DNA from: Alphaproteobacteria bacterium
GTDB taxonomy: Bacteria > Pseudomonadota > Alphaproteobacteria > RF32 > CAG-239
Assembly: GCA_017467515.1 (NCBI GenBank)
Contig: JAFUSU010000025.1
Location: 1-43,183, forward strand
Reading direction: 5' to 3'
Length of the DNA: 43,183 nt
The translations under genes and the position numbers were made by a program. This document shows positions 1-9,355 of the stretch, piece by piece. How positions within the stretch are numbered: position 1 is the stretch's first letter; each line of letters starts with the position of its first letter. The notes beneath the pieces are model-generated. The model did not search any database. It saw nothing but the letters and a program-made list of their open reading frames with translations, and was not told the origin of the DNA.

Positions 1-43
1 AAAAATCTTGAAAAGAAAAACGTGATAGATGTTGTTTATAATA

Positions 44-110
44 AGAAACCCGAAAAACTGCGACAGGAGTGTACATAAACGTACATGACTTAGCAATTTT
101 TCGGGTTTCT
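44..110 (-). repeat. Long inverted repeat at the 3' end of tuf (element B)
   Basis: Two 18-nt arms (44-61 and 93-110) pair along their full length. The one C/A mismatch on the plus strand (58 with 96) becomes a G-U wobble in the minus-strand transcript, so the hairpin probably works in tuf mRNA. Inside the arms is a second hairpin, TGTAC-N6-GTACA, flanked by GGAG and TGA. The same core is found after fusA (1402-1478). The run after the stem in the tuf direction is only TTATTATAAAC, so a simple intrinsic terminator is not clear. A 3'-end stabiliser, processing site or atypical terminator are alternatives. Confidence 0.7.
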
Positions 111-136
111 GTATTAGAAACGCATCTTGCGCGTTT

Positions 137-1327
137 TTACTTCAAGATTTTAGATACAACACCTGCACCAACAGTATGTCCACCTTCACGAATTGCGAAA
201 CGTAATCCTTCGTTCATTGCAATCGGGTGAATCAATTTTGCTGTCATACGAATGTTATCGCCAGGCATTACCATCTCTGTTCCTTCAGGCAACTCAATCG
301 CACCTGTTACATCCGTTGTACGGAAGTAGAATTGCGGACGATAGTTGCTGAAGAACGGCGTATGACGGCCACCTTCTTCTTTGGTTAAAATATAGCATTC
401 GCATGTGAAGTCTGTGTGCGGTGTAATTGTTCCGGGAGCTGCCAAAACTTGTCCGCGTTCAACTTCTTCTCTCTTTGTACCACGAAGTAATACACCGATG
501 TTATCGCCGGCTTCACCTTCATCCAACAATTTACGGAACATTTCGATACCTGTACATGTGGTCTTTTGTGTCGGTTTAATACCTACGATTTCAATTTCGT
601 CACCTACGTGTAATACACCTCTTTCAACACGTCCGGTTACAACCGTACCACGTCCTGAAATTGAGAAAACGTCTTCAATCGGCATCAAGAACGGTTGATC
701 CTTCGGACGTTCCGGTTGCGGAATATAGCTGTCTACTGCCTTCATCAATTCAATGATTGAATCGTGACCGATTGTCTTGTCGCCGTCTTCCAATACTGCC
801 AAGGCTGATCCTTTAATAATTGGAATTTCATCTCCCGGAAAATCGTATGAACTTAACAAGTCACGAATTTCCATTTCTACCAATTCCAACAATTCCGGAT
901 CATCTACTTGGTCTACTTTGTTCATATAAACAACCAATGCCGGTACACCAACTTGACGAGCCAACAAAATGTGTTCACGTGTTTGCGGCATCGGACCATC
1001 TGCTGCTGATACTACCAAAATTGCGCCATCCATCTGAGCGGCACCTGTAATCATATTCTTTACATAGTCGGCGTGGCCCGGGCAATCTACGTGAGCATAG
1101 TGACGGTTCGGTGTTTCATATTCTACGTGTGAAGTAGAAATGGTGATACCACGAGCTTTTTCTTCAGGAGCTTTATCAATTTGATCATATGCTGTGAATG
1201 CTGCTCCGCCTTCTTCAGCCAATACTTTTGTAATAGCTGCCGTTAAGGTCGTTTTACCATGGTCTACGTGACCAATCGTTCCAATGTTACAGTGCGGCTT
1301 GGTCCGCTCAAATTTCTCTTTTGCCAT
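137..1327 (-). CDS. tuf: Elongation factor Tu
   Basis: GTPase that delivers aminoacyl-tRNA to the ribosomal A site in the cytoplasm. The 396-residue length is normal. The N-terminal GTP-binding domain shows the P-loop [10 protein letters not shown] near residue 19, the switch region with RGITI near 60, DCPGHADY near 81 and NKVD near 136. Domains 2 and 3 follow, with [12 protein letters not shown] near 225 and a typical C-terminus ending in GVVSKILK. It is the last gene of the rpsL-rpsG-fusA-tuf operon on the minus strand, 168 bp after fusA. That gap holds an inverted repeat and a good -10-like TATAAT, so tuf may also have its own promoter. A second tuf copy elsewhere cannot be judged from this window. 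Confidence 0.99.
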   Translation of the reverse strand: MAKEKFERTKPHCNIGTIGHVDHGKTTLTAAITKVLAEEGGAAFTAYDQIDKAPEEKARGITISTSHVEYETPNRHYAHVDCPGHADYVKNMITGAAQMDGAILVVSAADGPMPQTREHILLARQVGVPALVVYMNKVDQVDDPELLELVEMEIRDLLSSYDFPGDEIPIIKGSALAVLEDGDKTIGHDSIIELMKAVDSYIPQPERPKDQPFLMPIEDVFSISGRGTVVTGRVERGVLHVGDEIEIVGIKPTQKTTCTGIEMFRKLLDEGEAGDNIGVLLRGTKREEVERGQVLAAPGTITPHTDFTCECYILTKEEGGRHTPFFSNYRPQFYFRTTDVTGAIELPEGTEMVMPGDNIRMTAKLIHPIAMNEGLRFAIREGGHTVGAGVVSKILK

Positions 1328-1361
1328 TTTATTTTTTCTCCAAAATATTAAACAAACATAA

Positions 1362-1367
1362 ATTATA
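1362..1367 (-). promoter_or_regulatory. Possible internal tuf promoter -10 box
   Basis: A perfect TATAAT on the minus strand lies about 35 bp upstream of the tuf start, within the fusA-tuf gap. The matching -35 region is poor. A separate tuf promoter would fit the need for much more EF-Tu than EF-G, but the sequence support is only the -10 box. Confidence 0.3.
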
Positions 1368-1401
1368 ATAGATTAATGCAGAACTCAGATAATGAGGATA
1401 A

Positions 1402-1478
1402 TAAGAGTGAAACACGGAACGGAAAACCGGAGCGTACATATTAGTACGTGAGGATTTGAGTACCGGATTTCACTCTTA
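1402..1478 (-). repeat. Long inverted repeat at the 3' end of fusA (element A)
   Basis: Perfect 11-nt arms (1402-1412, TAAGAGTGAAA, and 1468-1478) enclose further partial pairing and a central CGTAC-N6-GTACG hairpin flanked by GGAG and TGA. The core matches element B downstream of tuf. The closing pair of the inner stem changes from U-A to C-G between copies, and the outer arms differ in sequence but both pair. This argues for a selected RNA structure. It begins 18 bp after the fusA stop codon and is not followed by a strong U-tract. Confidence 0.7.
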
Positions 1479-1495
1479 GAATTCCATTAGATGAG

Positions 1496-3571
1496 TTATG
1501 CGCTCTTGGCTTTTACTTTCTCAGCTATCTCTCTCGGTACTTCCTGATAGTGATCAAACACCATCGTGAATTGTGCACGGCCTTGAGATAAAGAACGTAA
1601 AGTATTTACATAACCAAACATATTAGCCAAAGGAACCATTGCATCGACAACACGAGCATTAGCTCTTTGATCCATACCGTTAACCATACCGCGGCGGGAG
1701 TTGAGGTCACCGATAATATCACCCATATATTCTTCAGGGGTAACAACTTCAACTTTCATAACCGGCTCTAACAATTTGGCATCTGCTTGACGCATACCTT
1801 CACGGAAAGCGGCACGGGCAGCAATTTCAAAGCACATAACGTTAGAGTCGACCTCGTGGTAAGCACCATCATAAAGGGTACATTTAACACCGGTTACCGG
1901 ATATCCGGCAATAACACCGGCATCCATAGCCGTACGTAACCCTTTTTCAACACCAGGAATATATTCCTTAGGTACGTTACCGCCGACAACGGTATTTTCA
2001 AATTCAAACCCGGAGTAACCCTCCAATGGCTCAAATTTAATTTTAACTTTAGCGAATTGACCGGCACCACCGGATTGTTTCTTGTGAGTGTATTCAATAT
2101 CGCAAGGTTTGGTAATTGTTTCACGATAAGCAACTTGTGGTTCACCGACATTGCAATCAACTTTAAATTCACGACGCAGACGGTCAACAATAATATCCAA
2201 GTGCAATTCACCCATACCTTTAATAATGGTTTGACCGCTGTCCGGATCAGAACTGACCTTGAAAGACGGATCTTCCATTGCCAAACGACCTAAAGCCAAG
2301 CCCATTTTTTCAACATCGGCTTTCGTTTTTGGTTCAACAGCCAACTCAATAACAGGATCTGGGAATTCCATATTTTCCAAAACAATTGGTTTGTTTGCAT
2401 CACACAAAGTATCACCGGTTGTGGTATCTTTCAAACCGGCCAAGGCGATAATATCACCGGCATGAGCTTCTTTCAAATCCTCACGTTTGTTAGAATGCAT
2501 CAATAACATACGACCAACGCGTTCTTTTTTATCTTTAACAGAGTTATAGATATAAGAACCGGCAGTCATTGTTCCGGAATAAATACGCGTAAATGTTAAG
2601 GAACCGACAAACGGGTCATTCATAATCTTGAATGCTAAAGCAGCCAAAGGCTCATTGTCATCAGGTTTTCTTTCTGCAACAGTATCAGAATTCGGCAACG
2701 TTCCCTTAATTGACGGAATATCAACCGGAGACGGTAAATAGTCGATAACAGCATCGAGCAAAGGTTGAACGCCTTTGTTCTTGAACGCAGTACCACACAA
2801 AACAGGAACGAAATCACTGTTCAAAACACCTTTACGAATACATTTTTTCAAAGTATCGACAGAAACTTCTTTACCTTCCAAGTAATCTTCCATAGCTTGT
2901 TCATCTTCTTCAACAGCCATTTCAACTAATTGGTGGTGATATTCTTCGGCTTTATCTTTCAAATCAGCCGGAATATCTTGAATTTCAATCGGAGAATCTG
3001 CTGTATCACCGGTGTAGATAATTGCATTCATATTAAGCAAATCGACAACACCTCTGAAATCAGCTTCAGCACCGATTGGTAATTGCAAAGCCATCGGACG
3101 TGCGCCCAAACGGTCAACAATCATATCCAAACAACGATAGAAGTTTGCACCGATTCGGTCCATCTTATTGCAGAAGCAAATACGAGGAACGCCATATTTA
3201 TCAGCCTGACGCCATACTGTCTCAGATTGCGGTTCAACACCGGCAACAGAGTCAAATACGGTGATAGCACCATCCAATACGCGGAGAGAACGTTCAACTT
3301 CAACAGTAAAGTCAACGTGACCCGGCGTATCAATTAAGTTAATACGATGTCCTTTCCAGTAACAAGTTGTTGCAGCGGAAGTAATTGTAATGCCGCGCTC
3401 CTGCTCTTGTTCCATCCAGTCCATTGTGGCAGCACCATCATGAACCTCACCGATTTTGTGAGTTTGACCGGTATAGTAAAGGATACGTTCACTGGTTGTG
3501 GTTTTACCGGCATCAATATGCGCCATGATACCGATATTTCTATACAATTCAAGTTTATGTGTACGAGCCAT
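1496..3571 (-). CDS. fusA: Elongation factor G
   Basis: Ribosomal translocase GTPase, also used with ribosome recycling factor to split ribosomes. At 691 residues it has normal length. The N-terminus reads [21 protein letters not shown] (P-loop near residue 17), followed by [17 protein letters not shown] and the NKMDR guanine-specificity motif. Domain II to V hallmarks are visible, including [10 protein letters not shown] and YRETI in the middle and the C-terminal [15 protein letters not shown] near residue 610. It lies between rpsG (21 bp upstream) and tuf. Nothing in the protein looks unusual. Confidence 0.99.
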   Translation of the reverse strand: MARTHKLELYRNIGIMAHIDAGKTTTSERILYYTGQTHKIGEVHDGAATMDWMEQEQERGITITSAATTCYWKGHRINLIDTPGHVDFTVEVERSLRVLDGAITVFDSVAGVEPQSETVWRQADKYGVPRICFCNKMDRIGANFYRCLDMIVDRLGARPMALQLPIGAEADFRGVVDLLNMNAIIYTGDTADSPIEIQDIPADLKDKAEEYHHQLVEMAVEEDEQAMEDYLEGKEVSVDTLKKCIRKGVLNSDFVPVLCGTAFKNKGVQPLLDAVIDYLPSPVDIPSIKGTLPNSDTVAERKPDDNEPLAALAFKIMNDPFVGSLTFTRIYSGTMTAGSYIYNSVKDKKERVGRMLLMHSNKREDLKEAHAGDIIALAGLKDTTTGDTLCDANKPIVLENMEFPDPVIELAVEPKTKADVEKMGLALGRLAMEDPSFKVSSDPDSGQTIIKGMGELHLDIIVDRLRREFKVDCNVGEPQVAYRETITKPCDIEYTHKKQSGGAGQFAKVKIKFEPLEGYSGFEFENTVVGGNVPKEYIPGVEKGLRTAMDAGVIAGYPVTGVKCTLYDGAYHEVDSNVMCFEIAARAAFREGMRQADAKLLEPVMKVEVVTPEEYMGDIIGDLNSRRGMVNGMDQRANARVVDAMVPLANMFGYVNTLRSLSQGRAQFTMVFDHYQEVPREIAEKVKAKSA

Positions 3572-3592
3572 TGTTTAATTCCTGTGCTTATC

Positions 3593-4446
<854 letters not shown>

Positions 4447-4540
4447 CACTAATTTCCTTTTATTATTAAAACATTATTGTTATTTTCTCTTGCCTGAAAA
4501 GGGCGTAGAAAACCCACACCTTATTCAAAAGAGTCTGCGC

Positions 4541-4569
4541 ATACTAGATTCATATTTCCAATAAGTCAA
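4541..4569 (-). promoter_or_regulatory. str operon promoter
   Basis: On the minus strand TTGACT (4564-4569) is separated by 17 bp from TAGTAT (4541-4546), a good sigma-70 match about 95 bp upstream of rpsL. The resulting leader contains a small GGG/CCC hairpin near 4490-4510. It faces away from a plus-strand promoter at 4610-4638, so the two transcription units diverge. Confidence 0.65.
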
Positions 4570-4609
4570 CGCTTTTTTTGAGAAAAAAATAAAAGACCTA
4601 AAAAAATAT

Positions 4610-4638
4610 TTGACACAACGCAACTTTTATGATACATT
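4610..4638 (+). promoter_or_regulatory. Promoter of the 4.64-5.08 kb transcript
   Basis: A perfect -35 TTGACA (4610-4615) is followed after 17 bp by TACATT (4633-4638). It points into a stretch with no long ORF that ends in a strong terminator-like structure, which supports an independent small transcription unit of roughly 430 nt. Confidence 0.65.
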
Positions 4639-4906
4639 AAAAATGTAACTAAATTAGATATATATTATTCTACGAAATTATATTATGAGACACTCTATAC
4701 AGAAAAGATAAGTAATGCCCCTTATTTTTATCTTGTATGAGATTCCCAATTATAGTATCCAGCAGTGAGTGCTCTCTCTTGCAAAGTAGATGCAGAAAGA
4801 AAAGGTAACTATGAAAAGGATATATGGAGTTTGTCAGCTTCACGAAGTCTAAATTTAGTTTTCTGCGGTCTGACGGCAGTGATAAAGGAGTGACGTCCCA
4901 GTCAGA

Positions 4907-5014
4907 ATGAGTAAAACAAAAAAGGATGAAAACAGTAGTCTCTGGTCTATAGATAAACCGGTTGTTTTATTGGGTAAAAATCTTTTAGGGAAACCTAAAC
5001 TTAAGAAACTTTGA
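4907..5014 (+). CDS. Possible small basic protein, 35 residues
   Basis: An ATG-initiated frame of 35 codons inside the 4.64-5.08 kb transcript. The product is lysine-rich, with an acidic or polar first third, a hydrophobic patch PVVLLG near residue 18, and a basic end KPKLKKL. AAAGGAG (4884-4890) is 16 bases upstream, too far in linear sequence; the SD and ATG are separated by the 3' arm of the 4869-4906 hairpin. The stop codon (5012-5014) lies in the 5' arm of the terminator, so ribosomes could affect termination. I do not recognise a family. It may be chance. Confidence 0.3.
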   Translation: MSKTKKDENSSLWSIDKPVVLLGKNLLGKPKLKKL

Positions 5015-5079
5015 TGTAAAATGTTGTAGAAATGCGCAATCTACACAGCCCTGTTCGGGACATCAAAGTTTTTTATTTT
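5006..5079 (+). terminator. Terminator with an internal three-way junction
   Basis: A perfect 12-bp stem, AAACTTTGATGT (5006-5017) with its complement at 5060-5071, is followed by TTTTATTTT. The stem is closed by two side hairpins instead of a simple loop: TGTAGA/TCTACA and CCC-TGTTC-GGG. The U-tract supports termination on the plus strand. The branched top is unusual for a plain terminator and may be part of the folded RNA. Confidence 0.65.
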
Positions 5080-5135
5080 AAATTACTGAAATTTTCTTAC
5101 CACACCTACCTGGCAAAATTGACAATCATAAACAA

Positions 5136-5169
5136 AAAAAGAGGTGCTGATTTCTCAACACCTCTTTTT
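5136..5169. terminator. Bidirectional terminator of the 5.2-6.0 kb gene
   Basis: AAAAAGAGGTG and CACCTCTTTTT form an 11-bp stem with a 12-nt loop. The A and T runs make it usable in both directions. It lies directly after the stop codon of the minus-strand hypothetical gene and gives the plus-strand transcript a second stop. Confidence 0.75.
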
Positions 5170-5170
5170 A

Positions 5171-5995
5171 TCAAGAATTAAGGGCTTTTTCAATCTCTTC
5201 CAATTTGGTTGGAAATTTCGGATCTGCGAGAGCTTTGCGAAATTTACATTTGAAAATAAATTTCTTGTCATTTTGAACTCTTGTATCCTTAATGTTTTTA
5301 TAATACCAAATCATCAAAGCCTCTGCATTAGGCAGTCTCCCGTTCCAATCCAGCCAAGCCGGATAATCATCGTGTTTCAGGTGCCATGCAACATCATCAT
5401 CATTCTTCAGTGCCTGATAAATACTGCCGAGGTCAATATAACCGCCGACATACTCCCTACACCCACGGTAGAGAAGATTCATCGCTTCCGAAATGTTTCG
5501 ACCGTTTTTCTCTTGAATGGCAAGCACACCGGAAAGTCTGAAAAAACCGCCCGTCCTCCCAAGCTCTGCCTCAAACCCGGATAGAGAAAGCCACAACTTT
5601 TCCTCATAAAAGGCATGAACAATTGCAAATCTCATGCTTTTATTGACTTGAGCGTACTTAACCAAGAAGTCTTTACATCCTTTTTGGCAAAGATAACGAG
5701 CACCCTCCGTATACCCTAATTCTACAATCTCAGCATACTTCTGATTTTCAAATAGAAAATCATACGCTGGAAAGTAGATATTAAGGGCATCAACAAGACC
5801 TTTACGATCTTCTGATAAGGTCCCTTTGAGAAAGAACGCTTGACGAGCGGAGTTGTCTGCAAGCAGTGGGAATACACACTCTATGCCTTTTCTGGAAAGA
5901 TAATACTCTTCATTAAAGGCTGCGATAAATGACTCTTTATTGCCCTCCAGCAACTTTTTAAAAAGTTCAGGAGTCAATTCAAAATTTTTTTTCAT
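5171..5995 (-). CDS. Hypothetical protein, predicted helical, 274 residues
   Basis: Not recognised. No signal peptide or membrane segment is visible, so it is probably cytoplasmic. The sequence reads as successive amphipathic helices rich in aromatic residues, for example YDFLFENQKYAEIVELGYTE and the stretch with LLYRGCREYVGGYIDLGSIY, which recalls TPR- or Sel1-like helical arrays without a clear repeat consensus. Five cysteines are scattered without a metal-site pattern. It is a single-gene unit with a good promoter (6032-6060) and a strong terminator, between the str operon and kdsD. The start ATG at 5995 gives MKKNFELTPELF. Confidence 0.75.
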   Translation of the reverse strand: MKKNFELTPELFKKLLEGNKESFIAAFNEEYYLSRKGIECVFPLLADNSARQAFFLKGTLSEDRKGLVDALNIYFPAYDFLFENQKYAEIVELGYTEGARYLCQKGCKDFLVKYAQVNKSMRFAIVHAFYEEKLWLSLSGFEAELGRTGGFFRLSGVLAIQEKNGRNISEAMNLLYRGCREYVGGYIDLGSIYQALKNDDDVAWHLKHDDYPAWLDWNGRLPNAEALMIWYYKNIKDTRVQNDKKFIFKCKFRKALADPKFPTKLEEIEKALNS

Positions 5996-6031
5996 AACAC
6001 ATAATTTTAGAATAATTTTTTATTACCATCT

Positions 6032-6060
6032 CTTATACTCTATTATTTTTTTAATTGCAA
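6032..6060 (-). promoter_or_regulatory. Promoter of the 274-residue hypothetical gene
   Basis: On the minus strand TTGCAA (6055-6060) and TATAAG (6032-6037) are separated by 17 bp, about 37 bp upstream of the start codon. This is a good sigma-70-type match. Confidence 0.6.
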
Positions 6061-6065
6061 CAATT

Positions 6066-6095
6066 TTGTCAAAATTTTTACAAAAAATTTACACT
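6066..6095 (+). promoter_or_regulatory. Probable kdsD-lpt operon promoter
   Basis: TTGTCA (6066-6071) and TACACT (6090-6095) with an 18-bp spacer lie about 90 bp upstream of kdsD. The leader downstream contains the hairpin CTTGCC-AAGGC-GGCAAG (6117-6133). The match is moderate. Confidence 0.45.
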
Positions 6096-6183
6096 TCGCA
6101 TAACCGACAAAAATTCCTTGCCAAGGCGGCAAGAAAAGTCTACTCTCCGAACATACAAATTATTTTTGAAGGACTTATAGAAA

Positions 6184-7143
6184 ATGGAACATAACGATAT
6201 TAAATCAGCAAATCAAACCATAGATAAAGAAATTGAAGCACTCAACATTATGCGTCAAACTCTTGATGAGGATTTGGTCAAAGCTTTGGATATTATGCAA
6301 AACGTTAAAGGCCGTGTTATCATTACCGGTATGGGAAAATCCGGTCACATTGCCAATAAAATTGCCGCCACACTTGCCTCAACCGGCACACCGTCTTTCT
6401 TTGTTCATCCGGCAGAGGCCAGCCACGGTGACTTAGGTATGCTGACAGAAGATGACTGCGTTGTTGCGATTTCCAACGGCGGAGAATCAAAGGAGTTATC
6501 TGATATCATTGTGTATTGCAAACGCTACGGTATTCCCCTCATTGCAATGACTAAAAATCCGGATAGCTCTTTAGGAAAAGCAGGAGATTACCTCTTGCGC
6601 CTGCCTAATTGCGGAGAAGCTTGTCCTCTTGGCCTTGCACCGACTTCGTCAACCACGGCGACTGCCGTTATGGGCGATATTTTAGCGGTATGCCTGTTAG
6701 AACGCAAAGGATTCTCTAAAACTGATTTCAAACAACGCCACCCCGGTGGAAAATTGGGTGCTTTTCTGCAAAAAGTTTCAGATTTAATGCATACGGGTGA
6801 TGAAATGCCTCTTATTGCAGACACGGCTGATATGCAGGAGGCGCTGTTAGAAATGACGTCTAAGATGCTCGGATGCGTCGGTATCGTTGATAAAGACAAT
6901 CATTTGTTGGGGATTATCACTGATGGTGACCTCCGCCGTTTTATGTCCGATAATATTTTACAAAAGAAAGCCGTTGATGTTATGACCAAAAACCCGAAAA
7001 CGACAACCGCGGATAAATTGGTTGCAGAAGCTGTCAATATTATGAATACCAAGAAAATTACACAATTATTCGTTATTGATCAGGATAATCATCCGTTAGG
7101 GTTGATTCACCTGCACGACTGCTTGCATGCCGGAGTTGCCTAG
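6184..7143 (+). CDS. kdsD: Arabinose-5-phosphate isomerase
   Basis: Converts ribulose 5-phosphate to arabinose 5-phosphate, the first step toward Kdo for LPS. The 319-residue length fits the KdsD/KpsF/GutQ family. A sugar isomerase (SIS) domain covers roughly residues 30-180, with GMGKSGHIANKIAATLASTG, the HPAEASHGDLGM segment and LAPTSSTTATAVMGD. Two CBS domains follow, around 205-260 and 270-319. GAAGGA precedes the ATG. The stop codon directly abuts the lptC GTG start, tying Kdo precursor synthesis to LPS export. Confidence 0.95.
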   Translation: MEHNDIKSANQTIDKEIEALNIMRQTLDEDLVKALDIMQNVKGRVIITGMGKSGHIANKIAATLASTGTPSFFVHPAEASHGDLGMLTEDDCVVAISNGGESKELSDIIVYCKRYGIPLIAMTKNPDSSLGKAGDYLLRLPNCGEACPLGLAPTSSTTATAVMGDILAVCLLERKGFSKTDFKQRHPGGKLGAFLQKVSDLMHTGDEMPLIADTADMQEALLEMTSKMLGCVGIVDKDNHLLGIITDGDLRRFMSDNILQKKAVDVMTKNPKTTTADKLVAEAVNIMNTKKITQLFVIDQDNHPLGLIHLHDCLHAGVA

Positions 7144-7815
7144 GTGTTCGATTCCAAAAAAATTGATAGTTATTTTATCCCCCCGAAAAAGTCTGAAAAA
7201 AATAATCAGTCTGTAGGGAAAGTTCGTACCAAAACAGCCAAATACATCAAGCTGTTTTTGCCAGCTCTGGCCGCTTTACTGACAGGCTTACTGATTATTA
7301 TTCCACATCTGAAAAAAGACTTGAGAGGCATTACGGATGATTTAATTACGCCTCGAAAAGGTGAATTGGAAAAATTTCATATGGAAAACAGCGTATTTTA
7401 TATCACGGACTACAAAAATATTGTCAATAATTTCAATGCTGATTTTCTTGATGAAACGGAAGCAGGATCAAAGATTATCAAAATGATAAATCCGACGGGA
7501 ACTTTACCTACCGAGCAAAAAGAAGAAGTTCATATTAAAGCGCCGCTCGGATTCTATAATCAAAATACCAAACTGCTTAAATTACAAGACGGTGTCAATC
7601 TGGATTATTCAGCCGGAATAACCGCAAATACGGCAGAAATGTTTTTTGATTTTAATTTGGGAAAAGCTTATGGCGTCCGACCCATCGTTACAAACTCCGA
7701 AACGGCAAAGATTACGGCACAAGGATTTGAGTATTACAAAGATAAAAATTTACTCATCTATACCGGTAAAAGTCATGCCACCATTCGAGATGAAAACATT
7801 GAAGGGGGATTATGA
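7144..7815 (+). CDS. lptC: LPS export protein LptC
   Basis: Bitopic inner-membrane protein that passes LPS from the LptBFG transporter to periplasmic LptA. A basic cytoplasmic tail of about 35 residues is followed by one membrane segment (LFLPALAALLTGLLIIIP) and a periplasmic LptC-fold domain to residue 223. It starts with GTG immediately after the kdsD TAG, with CGGAG in the end of kdsD. The stop overlaps the lptA start as TGATG. Sequence conservation is low, as usual for LptC; position between kdsD and lptA makes the call firm. Confidence 0.88.
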   Translation: MFDSKKIDSYFIPPKKSEKNNQSVGKVRTKTAKYIKLFLPALAALLTGLLIIIPHLKKDLRGITDDLITPRKGELEKFHMENSVFYITDYKNIVNNFNADFLDETEAGSKIIKMINPTGTLPTEQKEEVHIKAPLGFYNQNTKLLKLQDGVNLDYSAGITANTAEMFFDFNLGKAYGVRPIVTNSETAKITAQGFEYYKDKNLLIYTGKSHATIRDENIEGGL

Positions 7816-8597
7816 TGAAAAAGCATATTTTCCTGCTTATGTTTTTTTTGAAAATGCTGCCGGCTAATGCACAGAATATTGAAATTGATGCCGATCAGAA
7901 ACTGGAATGGTACCGTAACGAACAAAAAATGATTGCTATCGGGAATGCCGTTGCTCAAAAAAACGGAAATATTCTGAAAGGTGATACAATTACAGCCTTT
8001 TACGAACGCGTCCAACTTGAAGACGGCTCTCAAAAAACACAAATTCAAAAAATTCTTGCAAATGACAATGTTTCCCTTGAGATGAATAATTCAACAGGAT
8101 ACGGAACGCACTTTGAATACGATCTTCCCAAGAAAACAGCCGTGTTATACGGAAAACCGGCCAAATTGATTAACCAACAAGGTGAAATTACTGCCACACA
8201 GAATATCACCTACTACCTGAACGAAAATAAATCTATTGCTTTGGGAAAAGTCATTGCAAAAAATCCGGAATATACCGTTTACGCCAATAAAATGATAAGC
8301 TATTTTAAGGAAGTTGGCGGCAAAAAAGAATTAGAACATATTGAAATTTTTTCAGGCACGGATCCTGTAAAATTAGTAAACAATCAAGGAACCGTGGTTG
8401 GAAAACGAGGAACATATTTTCCTGTTGAAAATAAGCTCAGAATATATGATAATGTTGTCATTCATCAAGAAGATAATATCCTTAACGGCGATTATGCCGA
8501 AACGGATTTAAACACAGGGATAAGCCGTGTATTACCGGCAAAAAAACAGGGACGCGTTACAGGTGTCTTTCATAACAAAAAGAAAGAAGAAAAATGA
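7815..8597 (+). CDS. lptA: Periplasmic LPS bridge protein LptA
   Basis: Beta-jellyroll protein that forms the periplasmic bridge carrying LPS to the outer membrane. A signal peptide MKKHIFLLMFFLKMLPANA ends near residue 19, followed by the OstA-type domain opening with NIEIDADQKLEWY. At 260 residues it is longer than E. coli LptA (about 185), with apparently duplicated OstA-like sequence (GNAVAQKNGNILKGDTITAFY and later DNVVIHQEDNILNGDYAETD). The second of two adjacent ATGs (7815) has the better spacing from GGGGG. The gene overlaps lptB by 4 bases. Confidence 0.9.
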   Translation: MKKHIFLLMFFLKMLPANAQNIEIDADQKLEWYRNEQKMIAIGNAVAQKNGNILKGDTITAFYERVQLEDGSQKTQIQKILANDNVSLEMNNSTGYGTHFEYDLPKKTAVLYGKPAKLINQQGEITATQNITYYLNENKSIALGKVIAKNPEYTVYANKMISYFKEVGGKKELEHIEIFSGTDPVKLVNNQGTVVGKRGTYFPVENKLRIYDNVVIHQEDNILNGDYAETDLNTGISRVLPAKKQGRVTGVFHNKKKEEK

Positions 8598-9340
8598 GAA
8601 AAAATAACAACACATCCGTATCAACCTTAGAAGTTTTCAATATCGGTAAAAAATATAAGAACCGTCCTGTTTTACGCAATGTTTCTCTTAATGTAAAACG
8701 AGGTGAAGCTGTCGGCTTGTTAGGGCCGAACGGTGCCGGTAAAACAACTTGTTTTTATTGTGTTACCGGATTAATTACACCGGACTACGGTGATGTTCAT
8801 ATTGACGGACAGGACATTACAAATTTACCGATGTATCGTCGTGCCCGTATGGGGATCGGCTACCTGCCGCAAGAAGCATCTATTTTCCGTTCTCTTTCCG
8901 TTGAAGATAATATAAAAGCCATTTTAGAAGTTGTTATTGATGATGAAAGCAAACGTGAAAATATGTTGGAAGAACTTTTATCTGAGTTTTCCATCGCTCA
9001 CTTGAGAAAATCTCCGGCAATTGCCTTATCGGGCGGTGAAAGAAGACGTTTGGAAATTGCACGTGCATTAGCCAGCCAACCAACCTTTATTTTGCTTGAT
9101 GAACCTTTGGCCGGTATTGACCCTATTGCCGTCGGAGAAATCAGAAATTTAGTTTCTCAGCTTAAATTAAGAGGCTTGGGCGTTTTAATCACCGACCACA
9201 ATGTTCGAGAAACTCTCGACATCACGGACAGAGCTTATATTTTACACGGCGGTTCGGTATTAATGGAGGGAACACCGGAAGAAATTGTCAACAATAAAGA
9301 AGTCCGCAAAGTATATCTTGGCGATAACTTCTCAATGTAA
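8594..9340 (+). CDS. lptB: LPS export ABC transporter ATPase LptB
   Basis: Cytoplasmic ATPase powering the LptB2FGC LPS extractor. Walker A is GPNGAGKTT near residue 39, the Q-loop contains GYLPQEASIF, the signature is LSGGERRRLEIARAL near 142, Walker B is FILLDEPLAGIDP and the H-loop is LITDHNVRETLDITDRAY, all as in LptB. The 248-residue length is normal. The start overlaps lptA (ATGA). lptF, lptG and lptD are not in the window. Confidence 0.97.
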   Translation: MRKNNNTSVSTLEVFNIGKKYKNRPVLRNVSLNVKRGEAVGLLGPNGAGKTTCFYCVTGLITPDYGDVHIDGQDITNLPMYRRARMGIGYLPQEASIFRSLSVEDNIKAILEVVIDDESKRENMLEELLSEFSIAHLRKSPAIALSGGERRRLEIARALASQPTFILLDEPLAGIDPIAVGEIRNLVSQLKLRGLGVLITDHNVRETLDITDRAYILHGGSVLMEGTPEEIVNNKEVRKVYLGDNFSM

Positions 9341-9355
9341 CATCAGTTAACCATT

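Larger units (their letters stand above)
4645..5079 (+). ncRNA. Candidate structured RNA or small-protein mRNA
   Basis: This is the only gap above 300 bp. It has its own promoter (4610-4638) and a terminator (5006-5079). The interior holds several local hairpins: TCTGAC (4869-4874) with GTCAGA (4901-4906), CTGC/GCAG around 4863-4879, and TTTAGG-GAAA-CCTAAA near 4984-4999 with a GNRA-type loop. A 35-codon ORF starts directly after one hairpin (4907). I do not recognise the core motifs of RNase P RNA, tmRNA, SRP RNA or 6S RNA. The 5' end was placed just past the -10 box and is approximate. It may be a non-coding RNA, a small-protein mRNA or both. Confidence 0.5.

Noticed and set aside
4640..5079. 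Universal RNAs (tmRNA, RNase P RNA, SRP RNA) as the identity of the structured transcript
   Set aside because: No T-arm/CCA pair or tag-like Ala-rich frame for tmRNA, no GAGGAAAGTCC-type P4 core for RNase P, and no GGAAGCAGCC-type SRP loop could be found on either strand.
5144..5584. 146-codon plus-strand frame opposite the 274-residue gene
   Set aside because: It begins inside the terminator and mirrors a better minus-strand gene that has a promoter, terminator and globular composition; it is an antisense shadow.
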